A stretch of DNA of 64,000 bases from positions 1 to 64,000 of the forward strand of contig JANQLU010000008.1 of NCBI GenBank assembly GCA_028280445.1, in the 5' to 3' direction. The position numbers were made by a program, and so were the translations under genes. Positions 35,985-44,768 of the stretch are shown here, one piece after another. How positions within the stretch are numbered: the first letter of the stretch is position 1; the number at the start of each line of letters is the position of its first letter. The notes under the pieces are model-generated. The model had not been told where the DNA came from and made no database searches. It saw only the letters and a program-made list of their open reading frames with translations. Source of the DNA: Pirellulaceae bacterium (GTDB taxonomy: Bacteria > Planctomycetota > Planctomycetia > Pirellulales > Pirellulaceae).

Positions 35985-36944
35985 TTATTTGAGCCTATAC
36001 GACCGAATCAAGTCCCTTACGGCAACGCCATCGCGCAGTAAAAGCCGCATTCTGTTCTCCGGTTTCTTGGCTTCTTGAATCACACCGGTTGAGAATACGC
36101 CAGATGTCACAAACATAAGTGCTGGAAAATGAGCGTTCTGTTGCAAAGCAAGTTCCACATCTGGACGATTGACAACAGACCTATGTTTAACCTCTACAGC
36201 AATAGTTAGCAGTTCGCCGGTTGCAGACATTTTGGTCCGGCCTAGTATATCACGTCCACCCTGTGGAGACTCTCGCACCAAATGAATTTCCATGCCTTGA
36301 GCACGAAGAATTTCAGCGACAATTTCCTCGAGCTGTTTCCAGTGTAGGTCTTCAATCGTCTTTTCTTCTGACTGCAGTGATTTGAGAATATCTCGTGTTG
36401 AGTTTTCGAGAATAAGTTTTTCTTGCATTTGATTACCAAGCGTCCAAAGCCGCGGGGAGACAAATTTGGTCTTGTCCATCAAGGGATTGTCAACGAGCGC
36501 ACTTGCTGCGGCAACGATGCTATTGAAACAGGGCAAGCTCTCATGCGCTTGTTCAAACGTTTCTATTTCGATTGGCGCTTCAATGTCACCGTTTTCAACG
36601 AGCCAATCAATATGCTGAGCAAGCCCACTTTTGAGTGCTTCAATGCGATACCCTTCCCAGCGCTGACGTTTACTTTGACCGCACGAATACAAGTGAATCC
36701 AGCTCCCTTCAAGTGTTCGGAAAAGTGGAAGCTCTTTGTCGATAACCCCAAAGTAATACAAGTCACCAACTAGCTCTATGATTTGGCTGATTGGAACGAA
36801 TTCCTGAAATCCTGCAGCCATAAATACTTGAGGGTTTTCTGATAGCCAGGACATAAAAAGTCGAAGCTGGTAAGGATCGTTTGCGGGATCGCAACGGATC
36901 CATTCCGTTTCAAACTTCATGATGTCTGCGCGGTCGATGATCAT
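35985..36944 (-). CDS. Mrr-like restriction endonuclease
   Basis: 319 aa. The C-terminal 130 residues form an Mrr_cat (PD-(D/E)xK) domain: LHWKQLEEIVAEILRAQGME, then SPQGGRDILGR with the catalytic Asp, ITVAVEVK-type strand seen as TIAVEVKHR with Glu and Lys, and FVTSGVFSTGVIQEAKK in the later helix. The N-terminal 180 residues are helical with no recognised family; in Mrr proteins this part usually recognises modified or foreign DNA. Probable modification-dependent or innate-immunity nuclease. Two close start options exist (36944 and 36920). Monocistronic, with family A repeats on both sides. Confidence 0.82.
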   Translation of the reverse strand: MIIDRADIMKFETEWIRCDPANDPYQLRLFMSWLSENPQVFMAAGFQEFVPISQIIELVGDLYYFGVIDKELPLFRTLEGSWIHLYSCGQSKRQRWEGYRIEALKSGLAQHIDWLVENGDIEAPIEIETFEQAHESLPCFNSIVAAASALVDNPLMDKTKFVSPRLWTLGNQMQEKLILENSTRDILKSLQSEEKTIEDLHWKQLEEIVAEILRAQGMEIHLVRESPQGGRDILGRTKMSATGELLTIAVEVKHRSVVNRPDVELALQQNAHFPALMFVTSGVFSTGVIQEAKKPENRMRLLLRDGVAVRDLIRSYRLK

Positions 36945-37231
36945 GGTACTGGTTTACCAAATCAAAAAGATGCATTCAAGCATCTATCAAGATTAAGACC
37001 CCGTTCACTTCCGCAGCCGCAATTTATTTGGAGTCGCAAAACGCACACATGAATTTGTCCTAAGCCTGAGCCATGGACAAAAGAAGAAACACGACAATTG
37101 ACGGAAGAGAACCGTCGATTTCCTCGACGATATTGACGCTTTCTGGAATTCACTTCGTGAAATAGAACTATTAAATAATTGCAACAGGAAGTGATTTTTT
37201 GAGGTGGTTTGAATGAATATCGAATGTCAAA

Positions 37232-37292
37232 AACTCGTCGAATGCGTTCCCTTTTTCGCGAACGACCGTTTGTTGGAGTATCAATCGAGTGC
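37232..37292. repeat. Dispersed repeat family A, copy 3
   Basis: AACTCGTCGAATGCGTTCCC, then a slightly changed central block TTTTTCGCGAACGACCGTTT, ending ATCGAGTGC. The surrounding 36945-37580 stretch holds no gene I can support. Confidence 0.6.
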
Positions 37293-37580
37293 CTGAAACG
37301 CTTTATCACGGATGCTAATAGCGATTCAGTGAGTTTATTGGCGTTGTCAAAATGACGGGCACAGCTACATTTTCGGCCTCCTTGCAACTTTACAAAGCAA
37401 AAAAGCAGGCCTACCGCTATAGCGCTTCGGTTGAGCAAACATGGGCGATTATATGGAGGGTGTAAAGGAGAAATCACCTATAGCAAGTGCACTGTTGCAG
37501 GTCTGTGCCTTTCTGGCTCCAGATAAGATACCTACCACCTTGTTCGTCGATGGGGTGGAGCATTTTTATTGATTGTTGAT

Positions 37581-38060
37581 TCAGTCTCCGTCTTGCCTCG
37601 CCCAATAGTGATCCAGAATAGCTTGATGTACATGGATCTTGTCAAACGCGCGACATGATTCACTTACCCTCAGAGCGTAACGGTAGTGGTGACACTTCGC
37701 CCACACCATCGCACTTGCACATCTGGCAAAAGATCGTTTTGTCTCGTCTGCAATTGACGGTATAAGCGGCTGAGCTTTTAGTAAGACATCTCGAGCTTCA
37801 TGGACGTCAGATTCATGAGCAATCGCAATTAGTACCAAGCAACGCGTGTCACCCTGGTCAATTGATTCAGTTGCTCGAAGTACTTCTGTTGTTGCGTGGT
37901 GGTTGAGCAGCGCATGCGCAGACTGTATGTAATACGAAAACACACTATGCTTGTAGAAGCCAAGACGTACCTCTTGAGTAACTCAAAGCATTTCACTGAC
38001 TCGCCAAGTTCTGCCCATGCTTGGGCAACCTCAGCCAGTTCGCTTTCGGCAAAAAACTCG
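37581..38060 (-). pseudogene. TPR-like protein fragment, frameshifted
   Basis: One frame near 38060-37960 reads ESELAEVAQAWAELGESVKC, a typical helix pair of a TPR-like repeat. The continuation appears in another frame from about 37943 (FSYYIQSAHALLN, then ESDVHEARDVLLKAQPLIPS and SFARCASAMVWAKC), also TPR-like. The two join across a frameshift near 37940. There is no start region for the complete protein and no larger domain. Probably the tail of a decayed STAND- or kinase-type TPR protein. Confidence 0.5.
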
Positions 38061-38171
38061 GATGACCGAGCAGACTGTGTGAGGTGGCATCAACTGATTG
38101 CGGAACGGAAGGCCACGAAAAAACCGCAGAGTTGCAACAGACCGACGCACTTTCGGACTTTGCCTTCGTGC

Positions 38172-38241
38172 GTTGGGAGTGAAACGCCGACGTGGGGAAT
38201 ATTGGGGATAGACAAGGACGATAAAGCCGACGCAGTTTGGT
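38172..38241. repeat. Dispersed repeat family B, copy
   Basis: GGGAGTGAAACGCCGACGTG, then GGGGAATATTGGGGATAG, then GGACGATAAAGCCGACGC, the same order of parts as at 19377-19450. It lies in the gap before the gene at 38386; nothing else is recognised there. Confidence 0.6.
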
Positions 38242-38385
38242 AGGCATTCCTAAACAACGTGTTCAGGTAAGTGTTTCTCGTTAACATTGGGCCTACGATA
38301 CACCTGAACAACTTGAATCAGACCCCGTCAACTTGATGGCTTCTGGTATCCAAGATCCGTATTCACCCGTTGAAAGCGAGCTTCG

Positions 38386-40020
38386 TTGGTTTACGAATCA
38401 AAGAAAAAGGCCATCGAATTGAATTTTCTTAAGTCGCTCGCAACAATGTTAGCTAATCACTCCGTTGGTTTGGAGGCATTGGCATGCTCAGACACGACTA
38501 CAGGCAAGTCACAGATTACGAAAACAAACGCCTCGGCACGAAGAAGCCACGGATTTCCATGGATTCTATATTTTTGCACCAGCGAGACGATTCGAATGGC
38601 AGGACTAAAAAAGAAGCAAATAGCGTTCTTGGCACCCCTAGATACAGTACTCCGTAGAGACGTACAAGAATACGCACCAGTGCTCAAATTTGCTGCATTG
38701 TTCAATCGACATTTTGTGCTTAGCGACACGCAAATCCTTGACAATGCTATGTTTCGCACAGGTGACCTTTACAAAAACTTACCGATTCTTTTCGGAGGCT
38801 ATGGAAACGAAGCTCCTCTTTTCTTGATATCTAAAAGATCAAAAAAGCCATTAACTGATTTGTTTGGCACTGACTTTGGAAGGTTTGACGGTAGCTACGA
38901 CAACCCATTCTTGTTTTCTTCTCTGCCCTCTAACGAGAATAGAAAGTTGGCGACTCTCTTCAAAAAAGGGAAGCTTGATGAAGTCTCGATGAATTCGAAT
39001 ACTTCCTACTCTATGCGCTTTGTTCGAACACTTGGTACGCTGACTGATGAATTGCCATACCATGGCTCGACAACCTGGCCGCGTTCGATAAGGAACAAGA
39101 ATCGATTTGGATACTTGATGTTGGATGTCCTTAATTTTGGCTCGACAAAACGGCAGCTCAATTTGCCGAAGCCAGCACGTCGCTTGTATGGGGCTGTTAT
39201 ACGGCGGCTCGCAAACATAGCCAGAGACGGCTTTGGTAGAGGTGAAGTGTACAGCATTACCAATGAACTTTGTCGCAAGTACAAGAGCGAACAACGTGTA
39301 ACTGCAGCGGAAGCTCGCAAGACGAAAACCGCGATTCAATCCATTGCAGATTATACATATTTGCGTAACTTTGCCGACAGTTCAGGATTCGGCTTTATGG
39401 TCGATGAGACGCATTGGCTAGCATCAAGCTCGGTAAACGAAGAATTGGCCACAGAGCGACCTTCGGTGGAAACCACAGACGACCTGACTGAAATGTGCGT
39501 CCGAATTCGAGAAGATGCTTTCGGTGACTACGGCATTAAGCAGCGTAATGAAAGTGTACTCAGCCAAATTCTGAGTGAAGGGAAATTTACGAATTACGTC
39601 AGTTGGTCCAGTGTGATGAAGTTGCGCAAAAAGACTGCGTTTTGGGACGGACTCGACGAAATAGACCAGTGCTTGAAGAGAAAGTCTGGGCCGCATGACG
39701 ACACAGCCAAAGCGATCAACGAACATACGGTTTGGTGCTTACGCAATACGATGGGTAGAAAGTTCAACGCCGAAGAATTTTTGGTGGGCGCAGTTTGTGG
39801 CGGAGCAGGCATGTCCGGGGCAATCATTGGCTCCCTTAAGCTGGCAACAGCAACAATTGCACTTCAAACAGCCATCGGTTTTGTGGGCGCTGGCGGTGGT
39901 GCCGCGCTCTGGCTGGGGATCCGCCACCTACAAAAACGACGACGAGAAACGATATTGTGCGACAAGTTATCTAAAGGAATCGTGCAAATCCTAGATAGAA
40001 GGCGTAAGGATGAACGATAG
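38386..40020 (+). CDS. Hypothetical protein with a C-terminal membrane hairpin, paired with a Nudix gene
   Basis: 544 aa from a TTG start, which is uncertain; an internal ATG at 38446 is an alternative. No recognised domain in the long soluble part, which contains basic stretches (KKKQIAFLAPLDTV) and a helical region near residues 280-320. The C-terminus has two closely spaced hydrophobic segments rich in Gly and Ala (about 470-515: AGMSGAIIGSLKLATATIAL, then GFVGAGGGAALWLGI), likely a membrane hairpin or glycine-zipper pore element, and ends in a basic tail. It overlaps the Nudix gene by 11 bases, so the two are co-translated. The layout of a large protein with a glycine-rich membrane end next to a nucleotide hydrolase would fit an effector plus a signal-degrading enzyme; that is inference. 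Confidence 0.55.
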   Translation: MVYESKKKAIELNFLKSLATMLANHSVGLEALACSDTTTGKSQITKTNASARRSHGFPWILYFCTSETIRMAGLKKKQIAFLAPLDTVLRRDVQEYAPVLKFAALFNRHFVLSDTQILDNAMFRTGDLYKNLPILFGGYGNEAPLFLISKRSKKPLTDLFGTDFGRFDGSYDNPFLFSSLPSNENRKLATLFKKGKLDEVSMNSNTSYSMRFVRTLGTLTDELPYHGSTTWPRSIRNKNRFGYLMLDVLNFGSTKRQLNLPKPARRLYGAVIRRLANIARDGFGRGEVYSITNELCRKYKSEQRVTAAEARKTKTAIQSIADYTYLRNFADSSGFGFMVDETHWLASSSVNEELATERPSVETTDDLTEMCVRIREDAFGDYGIKQRNESVLSQILSEGKFTNYVSWSSVMKLRKKTAFWDGLDEIDQCLKRKSGPHDDTAKAINEHTVWCLRNTMGRKFNAEEFLVGAVCGGAGMSGAIIGSLKLATATIALQTAIGFVGAGGGAALWLGIRHLQKRRRETILCDKLSKGIVQILDRRRKDER

Positions 40021-40681
40021 CTGCAACATTCAACTTGACGATCTAGATCCTGAATTCGATAGCATCGGCTGGAATCCGACCCAAAACGCCGTTTTGGAAA
40101 ACCTGTCTTTCGGCGCCATACGGCATCGTGTTGTCCGCGCGCAAGATAACAGAATTCTTTATGACTTTCCTCACTACGTTTCCCAAGGAGGGGTAGCAAT
40201 CCTTCCGGTTGACAACGCCGGTTGCGTCGCCCTCTTACGCCAAGATCGCGTTGCGATTTTGAAACGTGGTGTAGAATCGAAGTTCCCGAAAGATGTACCC
40301 GGTGATTACGGCAGGCGTGTATGGGAAGCGCCGCGCGGGTTTAGGTGTTCAAATGAAGAACTAATTGAAACTGCCGCACGAGAACTACTGGAAGAAATTG
40401 GCACCCGGGCGTTGAACATTACATGTGTTGGAACAGTCTATACAGACAGTGCCATTTCGTCTAACAACGTACAGCTTTTTGTTTGTGATATCGGTGACCA
40501 AACACCAAGAATTTCTAACGACCAAAAAGAAGGCCTCGTTGACGTCAAACTATTCACTCCCAATGAACTGCGTAATCTCATAGACGCGGGAGAGATTCAG
40601 TGTTGCATCACGCTATCACTAGTCTTTCACGGAAACTTGAGACAATTGATAAACACATATGGTCGTCGGCCAAATAACTAA
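40010..40681 (+). CDS. Nudix hydrolase, ADP-ribose pyrophosphatase-like
   Basis: 223 aa. A complete Nudix box runs from Gly at about residue 109: GFRCSNEELIETAARELLEE followed by IG, matching G-x5-E-x7-RE-U-x-EE-x-G exactly. The preceding EAPRG is typical of ADP-ribose/NADH-type Nudix enzymes. Predicted to hydrolyse a nucleoside diphosphate linked to another group, such as ADP-ribose or a sugar nucleotide. ATG with AAGG just upstream, overlapping the gene before it. With SIR2 genes in the same island, an ADP-ribose link is tempting but unproven. Confidence 0.85.
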   Translation: MNDSCNIQLDDLDPEFDSIGWNPTQNAVLENLSFGAIRHRVVRAQDNRILYDFPHYVSQGGVAILPVDNAGCVALLRQDRVAILKRGVESKFPKDVPGDYGRRVWEAPRGFRCSNEELIETAARELLEEIGTRALNITCVGTVYTDSAISSNNVQLFVCDIGDQTPRISNDQKEGLVDVKLFTPNELRNLIDAGEIQCCITLSLVFHGNLRQLINTYGRRPNN

Positions 40682-40790
40682 GCCGCGAACAGGAGCACAC
40701 GGCAATCTAAATGCGCGTCATGGATAGAGAATCTTCCTTAAATTGCGTCGCCCAAAATCCGATGCAATTTTTGGTGTTTTGCTTTGTGCA

Positions 40791-40860
40791 CTCGGCGTGA
40801 AACTCCTATGGGGAACGGCTGGGGATAGCAAGTGCGTCAAACGATGAATTCGACGCAAGT
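40791..40860. repeat. Dispersed repeat family B, copy
   Basis: CTCGGCGTGAAACTCC, then TATGGGGAACGGCTGGGGAT, then GCGTCAAACGATGAATTCGA. In this copy GCGTC and GACGC flank the last block as an inverted repeat. The rest of 40682-41030 shows no gene and no candidate precursor peptide. Confidence 0.6.
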
Positions 40861-41030
40861 TATACTATTCGCACTCAAACCATGGACTCGATCTCAAGAA
40901 ATGTGCAAAGCTATCTATTGTTTGATGCGAAACATCAGCTGTGATTTGCCGGCTGTGGCGAATTATATGCATACCGATTGCAACCGACACTATCAAGCAA
41001 CCGATCACTAGAGCAATTTGAGGTATAACT

Positions 41031-42023
41031 TTGTGTGTGTTCAATGGACAACTGTTATCTGACATGAAAAACAGACCTAGCCAATCAATTGAATCAACGC
41101 TAGTTACACAGGGAAACGATGCGCCCTGTTTCATGCTGCAGGGCTGTATGTATTTCTTGGTTGACGGGCGACTCTCAACTTGTTGCTTCGATCCGTTTGG
41201 CCAACAGTGCTTGACGGACAATTTTACCGTAGATTGCGTTAAAAAATTTGAATTTGCACAAGGACGGATAGCCTCGGGTGAACTGAATTCATTTCCTATA
41301 TGCTCAAATTGCAAATGGGTTCGCCGTCAAGAGTTTATTTCTGTTCCTAAGTTTTTGAAGCTGGAGCTTGTGTCAACATGCAATCTTGGGTGCTGTTATG
41401 TACCGTCGAAAAACATTGTGCCCACGCGTCGAGCAAAATATATGTCCGGTGTTACGCTCAAGAGTATTTTGAACGCAATGTCGGAGTATAAGATTGAGGA
41501 GTGTTGGCTTCATGGATATGGCGAAAGTCTTTTGCACCCTTCCTTTCCTTGGATTTTGGATAAAGTTAGAAACTCCTTGCAAAATACCGTAATCCGATTG
41601 GACACAAACGGTCATTTTCTTACAGACCCACAAGCAGAATCTCTTTGTCGGAACAATGTTGTTCTTCAATTTGCAATCGATGGTGCAACTCAGGCAATCT
41701 ACGAGCAGCACAGGATTGGTGGCAAACTAAGTCGGGTATTAAAAAATCTGGAACGTTTACTTAAGGTTCGCAAACAAGCAAAGAGCGCTACGACTATTGT
41801 CTGGAGATACCTAGCGTATCAGGACAACCTATGCGAAATCGAACTCGCTAGCGAAATCGCCTGGACAATGGGAGTTGACAAGTTTGTATTGGCAATTGGT
41901 GATTCCGGTGATATCTCAATGAATGTAAACGATGGCCAACTCAGCGGCTATGAATCTCAATTTGTAAAGATTGAATATCGCAACAATAGTAGGTACCACT
42001 CAGCTAGAGAAAAATCCGGATAA
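41031..42023 (+). CDS. Radical-SAM-like protein with N-terminal SPASM-like cysteines and a missing cluster cysteine
   Basis: 330 aa from TTG 41031, which has GAGG six bases upstream (an ATG at 41064 is the alternative). Residues about 30-105 carry a SPASM-like Cys pattern (CFMLQGCMYFLVDGRLSTCC, then ICSNCKW), normally found at the C-terminus. The radical-SAM core starts near residue 112: STCNLGCCYVPSKN. The expected C-x3-C-x2-C becomes C-x3-C-C-x-V: the third cluster Cys is Val. Downstream parts look normal (CWLHGYGESLLHP, RLDTNGHFL). As read, [4Fe-4S] binding would be impaired; a single-base error or true loss could explain it. First gene of a six-gene operon. Confidence 0.7.
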   Translation: MCVFNGQLLSDMKNRPSQSIESTLVTQGNDAPCFMLQGCMYFLVDGRLSTCCFDPFGQQCLTDNFTVDCVKKFEFAQGRIASGELNSFPICSNCKWVRRQEFISVPKFLKLELVSTCNLGCCYVPSKNIVPTRRAKYMSGVTLKSILNAMSEYKIEECWLHGYGESLLHPSFPWILDKVRNSLQNTVIRLDTNGHFLTDPQAESLCRNNVVLQFAIDGATQAIYEQHRIGGKLSRVLKNLERLLKVRKQAKSATTIVWRYLAYQDNLCEIELASEIAWTMGVDKFVLAIGDSGDISMNVNDGQLSGYESQFVKIEYRNNSRYHSAREKSG

Positions 42024-42048
42024 TTCAACCCCAATTTGCATTGGCAAC

Positions 42049-42843
42049 ATGGACAGTTTCTCAAATATCTCTGAGTATTACGACAACAATCCAGAATTGG
42101 TTTGTGGATTGTTTACATGTACGTGTTTCAACGAAGAAGAAAAAATCGGTTTTCTAAAAGAGCTACTAGGTAGCATCGATAATAATTCTGTGCTTGACCT
42201 TGGGTGTGGAAATGGTGGGATGTATCCGTACCTCAAATCTTTGGGATGTGGCGATTACTTGGGTATAGATTTGTCTGAAAACGCCATCGAATCATTGAAA
42301 CTTGGCTACCCCAATGCATCGTGTATCAAGGGAGACATCCAGAATTCAGTTGAAATTGCAGGTGCAAACTCATGGGACATAGTAGTGGTTTGTGATGTCT
42401 TAGAACATTGCGAGGACATTAATAAACAGCTTGCAACCTGTAGAAGGTTGTTGAATCCTCAGGGACGACTATTAATCTCGGTGCCGAATTATCTGAATCT
42501 CACGGGGCTGAAGAAACTTTATAAAGAACAATTCGGATTTAGGAAAAATAGTTGGGCTCCATTCTGTAGTGAAAGGCCACAATTTAGAGAGACCTTTATG
42601 ACGTCCGTCAGAGTAAGAAGTGCCTTATTGAAAAATAATTTCCGAGTCATGTCGGAATGGGGGTGGGATTTGGTAACGGCATTGTCATTTAGCTCACCGT
42701 ACGCGGAAAACTCACTCAGAGGATTTTGGGGCAACCATGGATCATTATTTGGAAAATTGAACAGGTGGTTCCGGAAATGGTTGGGCCCAGTCGCGACATT
42801 TCTGTCTCTTTATTACGTTGTCTCCGCGAAGCTAAAGGAATAA
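42049..42843 (+). CDS. Class I SAM-dependent methyltransferase (UbiE/Methyltransf_11 type)
   Basis: 264 aa from the ATG at 42049, chosen because an in-frame TTG at 41971 would overlap the previous gene by 53 bases. Motif I is VLDLGCGNGGMYPYL (near residue 47), motif II YLGIDLSENAI, and motif IV VVVCDVLEHCEDI. This is the small-molecule type, usually methylating O, N or C of metabolites. Residues 200-264 are hydrophobic and aromatic, suggesting membrane contact. Four bases before the glycosyltransferase start, so co-transcribed; likely a tailoring step on a glycosylated product. Confidence 0.85.
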   Translation: MDSFSNISEYYDNNPELVCGLFTCTCFNEEEKIGFLKELLGSIDNNSVLDLGCGNGGMYPYLKSLGCGDYLGIDLSENAIESLKLGYPNASCIKGDIQNSVEIAGANSWDIVVVCDVLEHCEDINKQLATCRRLLNPQGRLLISVPNYLNLTGLKKLYKEQFGFRKNSWAPFCSERPQFRETFMTSVRVRSALLKNNFRVMSEWGWDLVTALSFSSPYAENSLRGFWGNHGSLFGKLNRWFRKWLGPVATFLSLYYVVSAKLKE

Positions 42844-42846
42844 TGT

Positions 42847-44043
42847 ATGACTGGTTTGCCGATGAAAGGAATCGCTCAGCTACCTAATGATACGAGAGAA
42901 GCAGAAAATAAATCTATCGGTTTAAGGTTGACCGCTTCGGTTGTAATACCATGCGGACGTCGCGCCAGAGATGTAGTTAAGATTGCAAAACAGTTAACCA
43001 CGTCCAATACAAAATGCTTGCCGCTGGAAATCATCGTCGTAGTTGACGGCATGAACCGAAAAGACAACAGTGATATCGATGACCTTCGACAACTGCAACT
43101 TGTCCAGGTAGTATTCACCGAATCGACTGTAGGCGCCGCAGCAGCGCGCAACATGGGCATCCAAATAGCTGGCGGCGATGTCGTTCTTTTCTTAGATGAC
43201 GACTGTGAGCCAACTGAAAACTGGCTACACTCTCACCTTATTAAATACACATGTGATGAGATTGTGGGAGTTGCCGGACCTGTTGTCTTCACGAACTCTC
43301 TTGCCACCGATCGAAAAAACCCTCTTGACGATTGTTGTTTGTTATACGCGTTTGATAGTCCAAACCATTATGAGGAACTTTTTTGGGCGCCGACGGCAAA
43401 TCTATCTGTTCGTAATTGCGTTGCAAAAAGATGTTTATTTTCGACCGAGTTCCCAAAAGATGGGGGCGGTGAAGATGTGTTTTTTGGTTTTAACGTACGG
43501 GAATTTGGCAAAATTGCGACGTCAAGAGATGCGGTTGTTTACCATCCTTACTGGACCAGGAAATTTGACATTGCAAGACGTTTTTGCCGATGGGGCCGAG
43601 CAGATGCGATATTAACCGCGTTGTGTTTGAATCACGAAAATTTACACGAATATATTGTTCCGCGGGAAATCACACCCATTACTTGGTTTTTCCTTTCGTC
43701 GTTCTTCTCGTCGAACCTGTTTTTCATAACAGGTAATCCTTGGATATTCTTAGTGCCGTTCATGGGATTGTTTTGTTGGGTTATATGTGAATTGCTTTTT
43801 TGGCATCCGGGCCGGAATCCGGTTAATACAGTGGTCGAGATCGTTGCGGTAATTTTCTTTGATACAGCTTCAACACTGATTCGTTTTAAACCGAGATTCT
43901 TCTCGGTAATGTTCAAGCGTGTGCTGTTTTTTCCTGACCAATTGGTTTGGTTGTGGACAGCGAGCTCGCGCGTTCAAAGCTCAACCCTAATTGGATATTG
44001 TATTGGTTTATTGTTGTCTATTGTTTTGGGCTACCGAAAATGA
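42847..44043 (+). CDS. Family 2 glycosyltransferase with C-terminal membrane helices
   Basis: 398 aa. The GT-A fold pattern is clear: SVVIPCGRRARDVV, EIIVVVDGMNRKD, then GAAAARNMGIQIA and the metal-binding VLFLDDDCEP. A later ED motif is seen in DGGGEDVFFG near residue 208, and the lid basic segment follows. The C-terminal 120 residues hold three hydrophobic helices, typical of membrane-bound GT2 enzymes that act on lipid-linked or surface glycans. It transfers a sugar from a nucleotide sugar. Its stop overlaps the next start as ATGA. Confidence 0.85.
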   Translation: MTGLPMKGIAQLPNDTREAENKSIGLRLTASVVIPCGRRARDVVKIAKQLTTSNTKCLPLEIIVVVDGMNRKDNSDIDDLRQLQLVQVVFTESTVGAAAARNMGIQIAGGDVVLFLDDDCEPTENWLHSHLIKYTCDEIVGVAGPVVFTNSLATDRKNPLDDCCLLYAFDSPNHYEELFWAPTANLSVRNCVAKRCLFSTEFPKDGGGEDVFFGFNVREFGKIATSRDAVVYHPYWTRKFDIARRFCRWGRADAILTALCLNHENLHEYIVPREITPITWFFLSSFFSSNLFFITGNPWIFLVPFMGLFCWVICELLFWHPGRNPVNTVVEIVAVIFFDTASTLIRFKPRFFSVMFKRVLFFPDQLVWLWTASSRVQSSTLIGYCIGLLLSIVLGYRK

Positions 44044-44768
44044 TATCGCCATCAGCGTTACATCATGTTGTATTTGAAAAGCTAAAAGATGAATTCGGTG
44101 TGCGATTCGTCAAATCCTCATTGTTCGGAAGTTTGCTGCAACAAGACAATGCTTCGTGTTCACGCGATTTTGATTTGCACATTTGTCTGGACGGACCACC
44201 AGCAAACGGACTCATTACTAGATTGCGTAAGACGTTCAAAATCGTTGAACGCATTGCATCCCAAAACGGAGTTGAGTGTTTTCACGGTCCCGTGCTTGAG
44301 TTTTCGCAAGAAACCGATCTCATAAATCCAGTCTTGCGAAAACAGATAGAAAGCGGACACGTTCTCTTAAACCAAGCCAAAAATGAATTCATCCAGCCTT
44401 GTCGATTTCCGGTGCATAATCTGACAGTACTTGCCCGTGAGCATTTGCATTTGATGAGAATGTCGTTACTTTGTCCTGATGAGTCACCTGATAAAATCCA
44501 TCAGGAAGAATACGTTACACGATTTCACGGAATCGTTTGCCTAAAATTAATATGCCAGTTTAAGTATCCAAACTCTGACTTAGGCAATAATTCAGTTGTA
44601 CAGCAATTAGTTCAGTTAGATCAGTCCTACGACAATCTGGAAAGCTACGTGGCATTGACAGGTTTACTTCAGGAATTCGCCGAACGAGTTCGATTTCATT
44701 GCAGTTTGGCCAAGATACTCATTGGACTCGCGAATTCGGCGGAGGGACGAGAAAGTGTGACAGCGTGA
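44041..44768 (+). CDS. Nucleotidyltransferase-fold protein
   Basis: 242 aa from ATG 44041, which overlaps the glycosyltransferase stop. Residues about 22-44 read VKSSLFGSLLQQDNASCSRD followed by FDLHICLDG: the GS-x-DxD signature of the Pol-beta/NTase superfamily, with the Asp pair in RDFDLH. The rest is helical and unassigned. NTases of this size transfer a nucleotide to a sugar, antibiotic or protein. In this operon it may activate or modify the glycan or small molecule, or act as a self-protection enzyme. Confidence 0.65.

Noticed and set aside
33395..40860. Integron attC sites formed by repeat families A and B
   Set aside because: The copies are imperfect inverted repeats between single genes, but I could not find the required GTTRRRY and RYYYAAC core sites, and no integron integrase is in the window.
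40682..41030. RiPP precursor peptide upstream of the radical-SAM operon
   Set aside because: No short open frame with a ribosome-binding site and a Cys-, Ser/Thr- or Gly-rich core was found; the gap contains a dispersed repeat.
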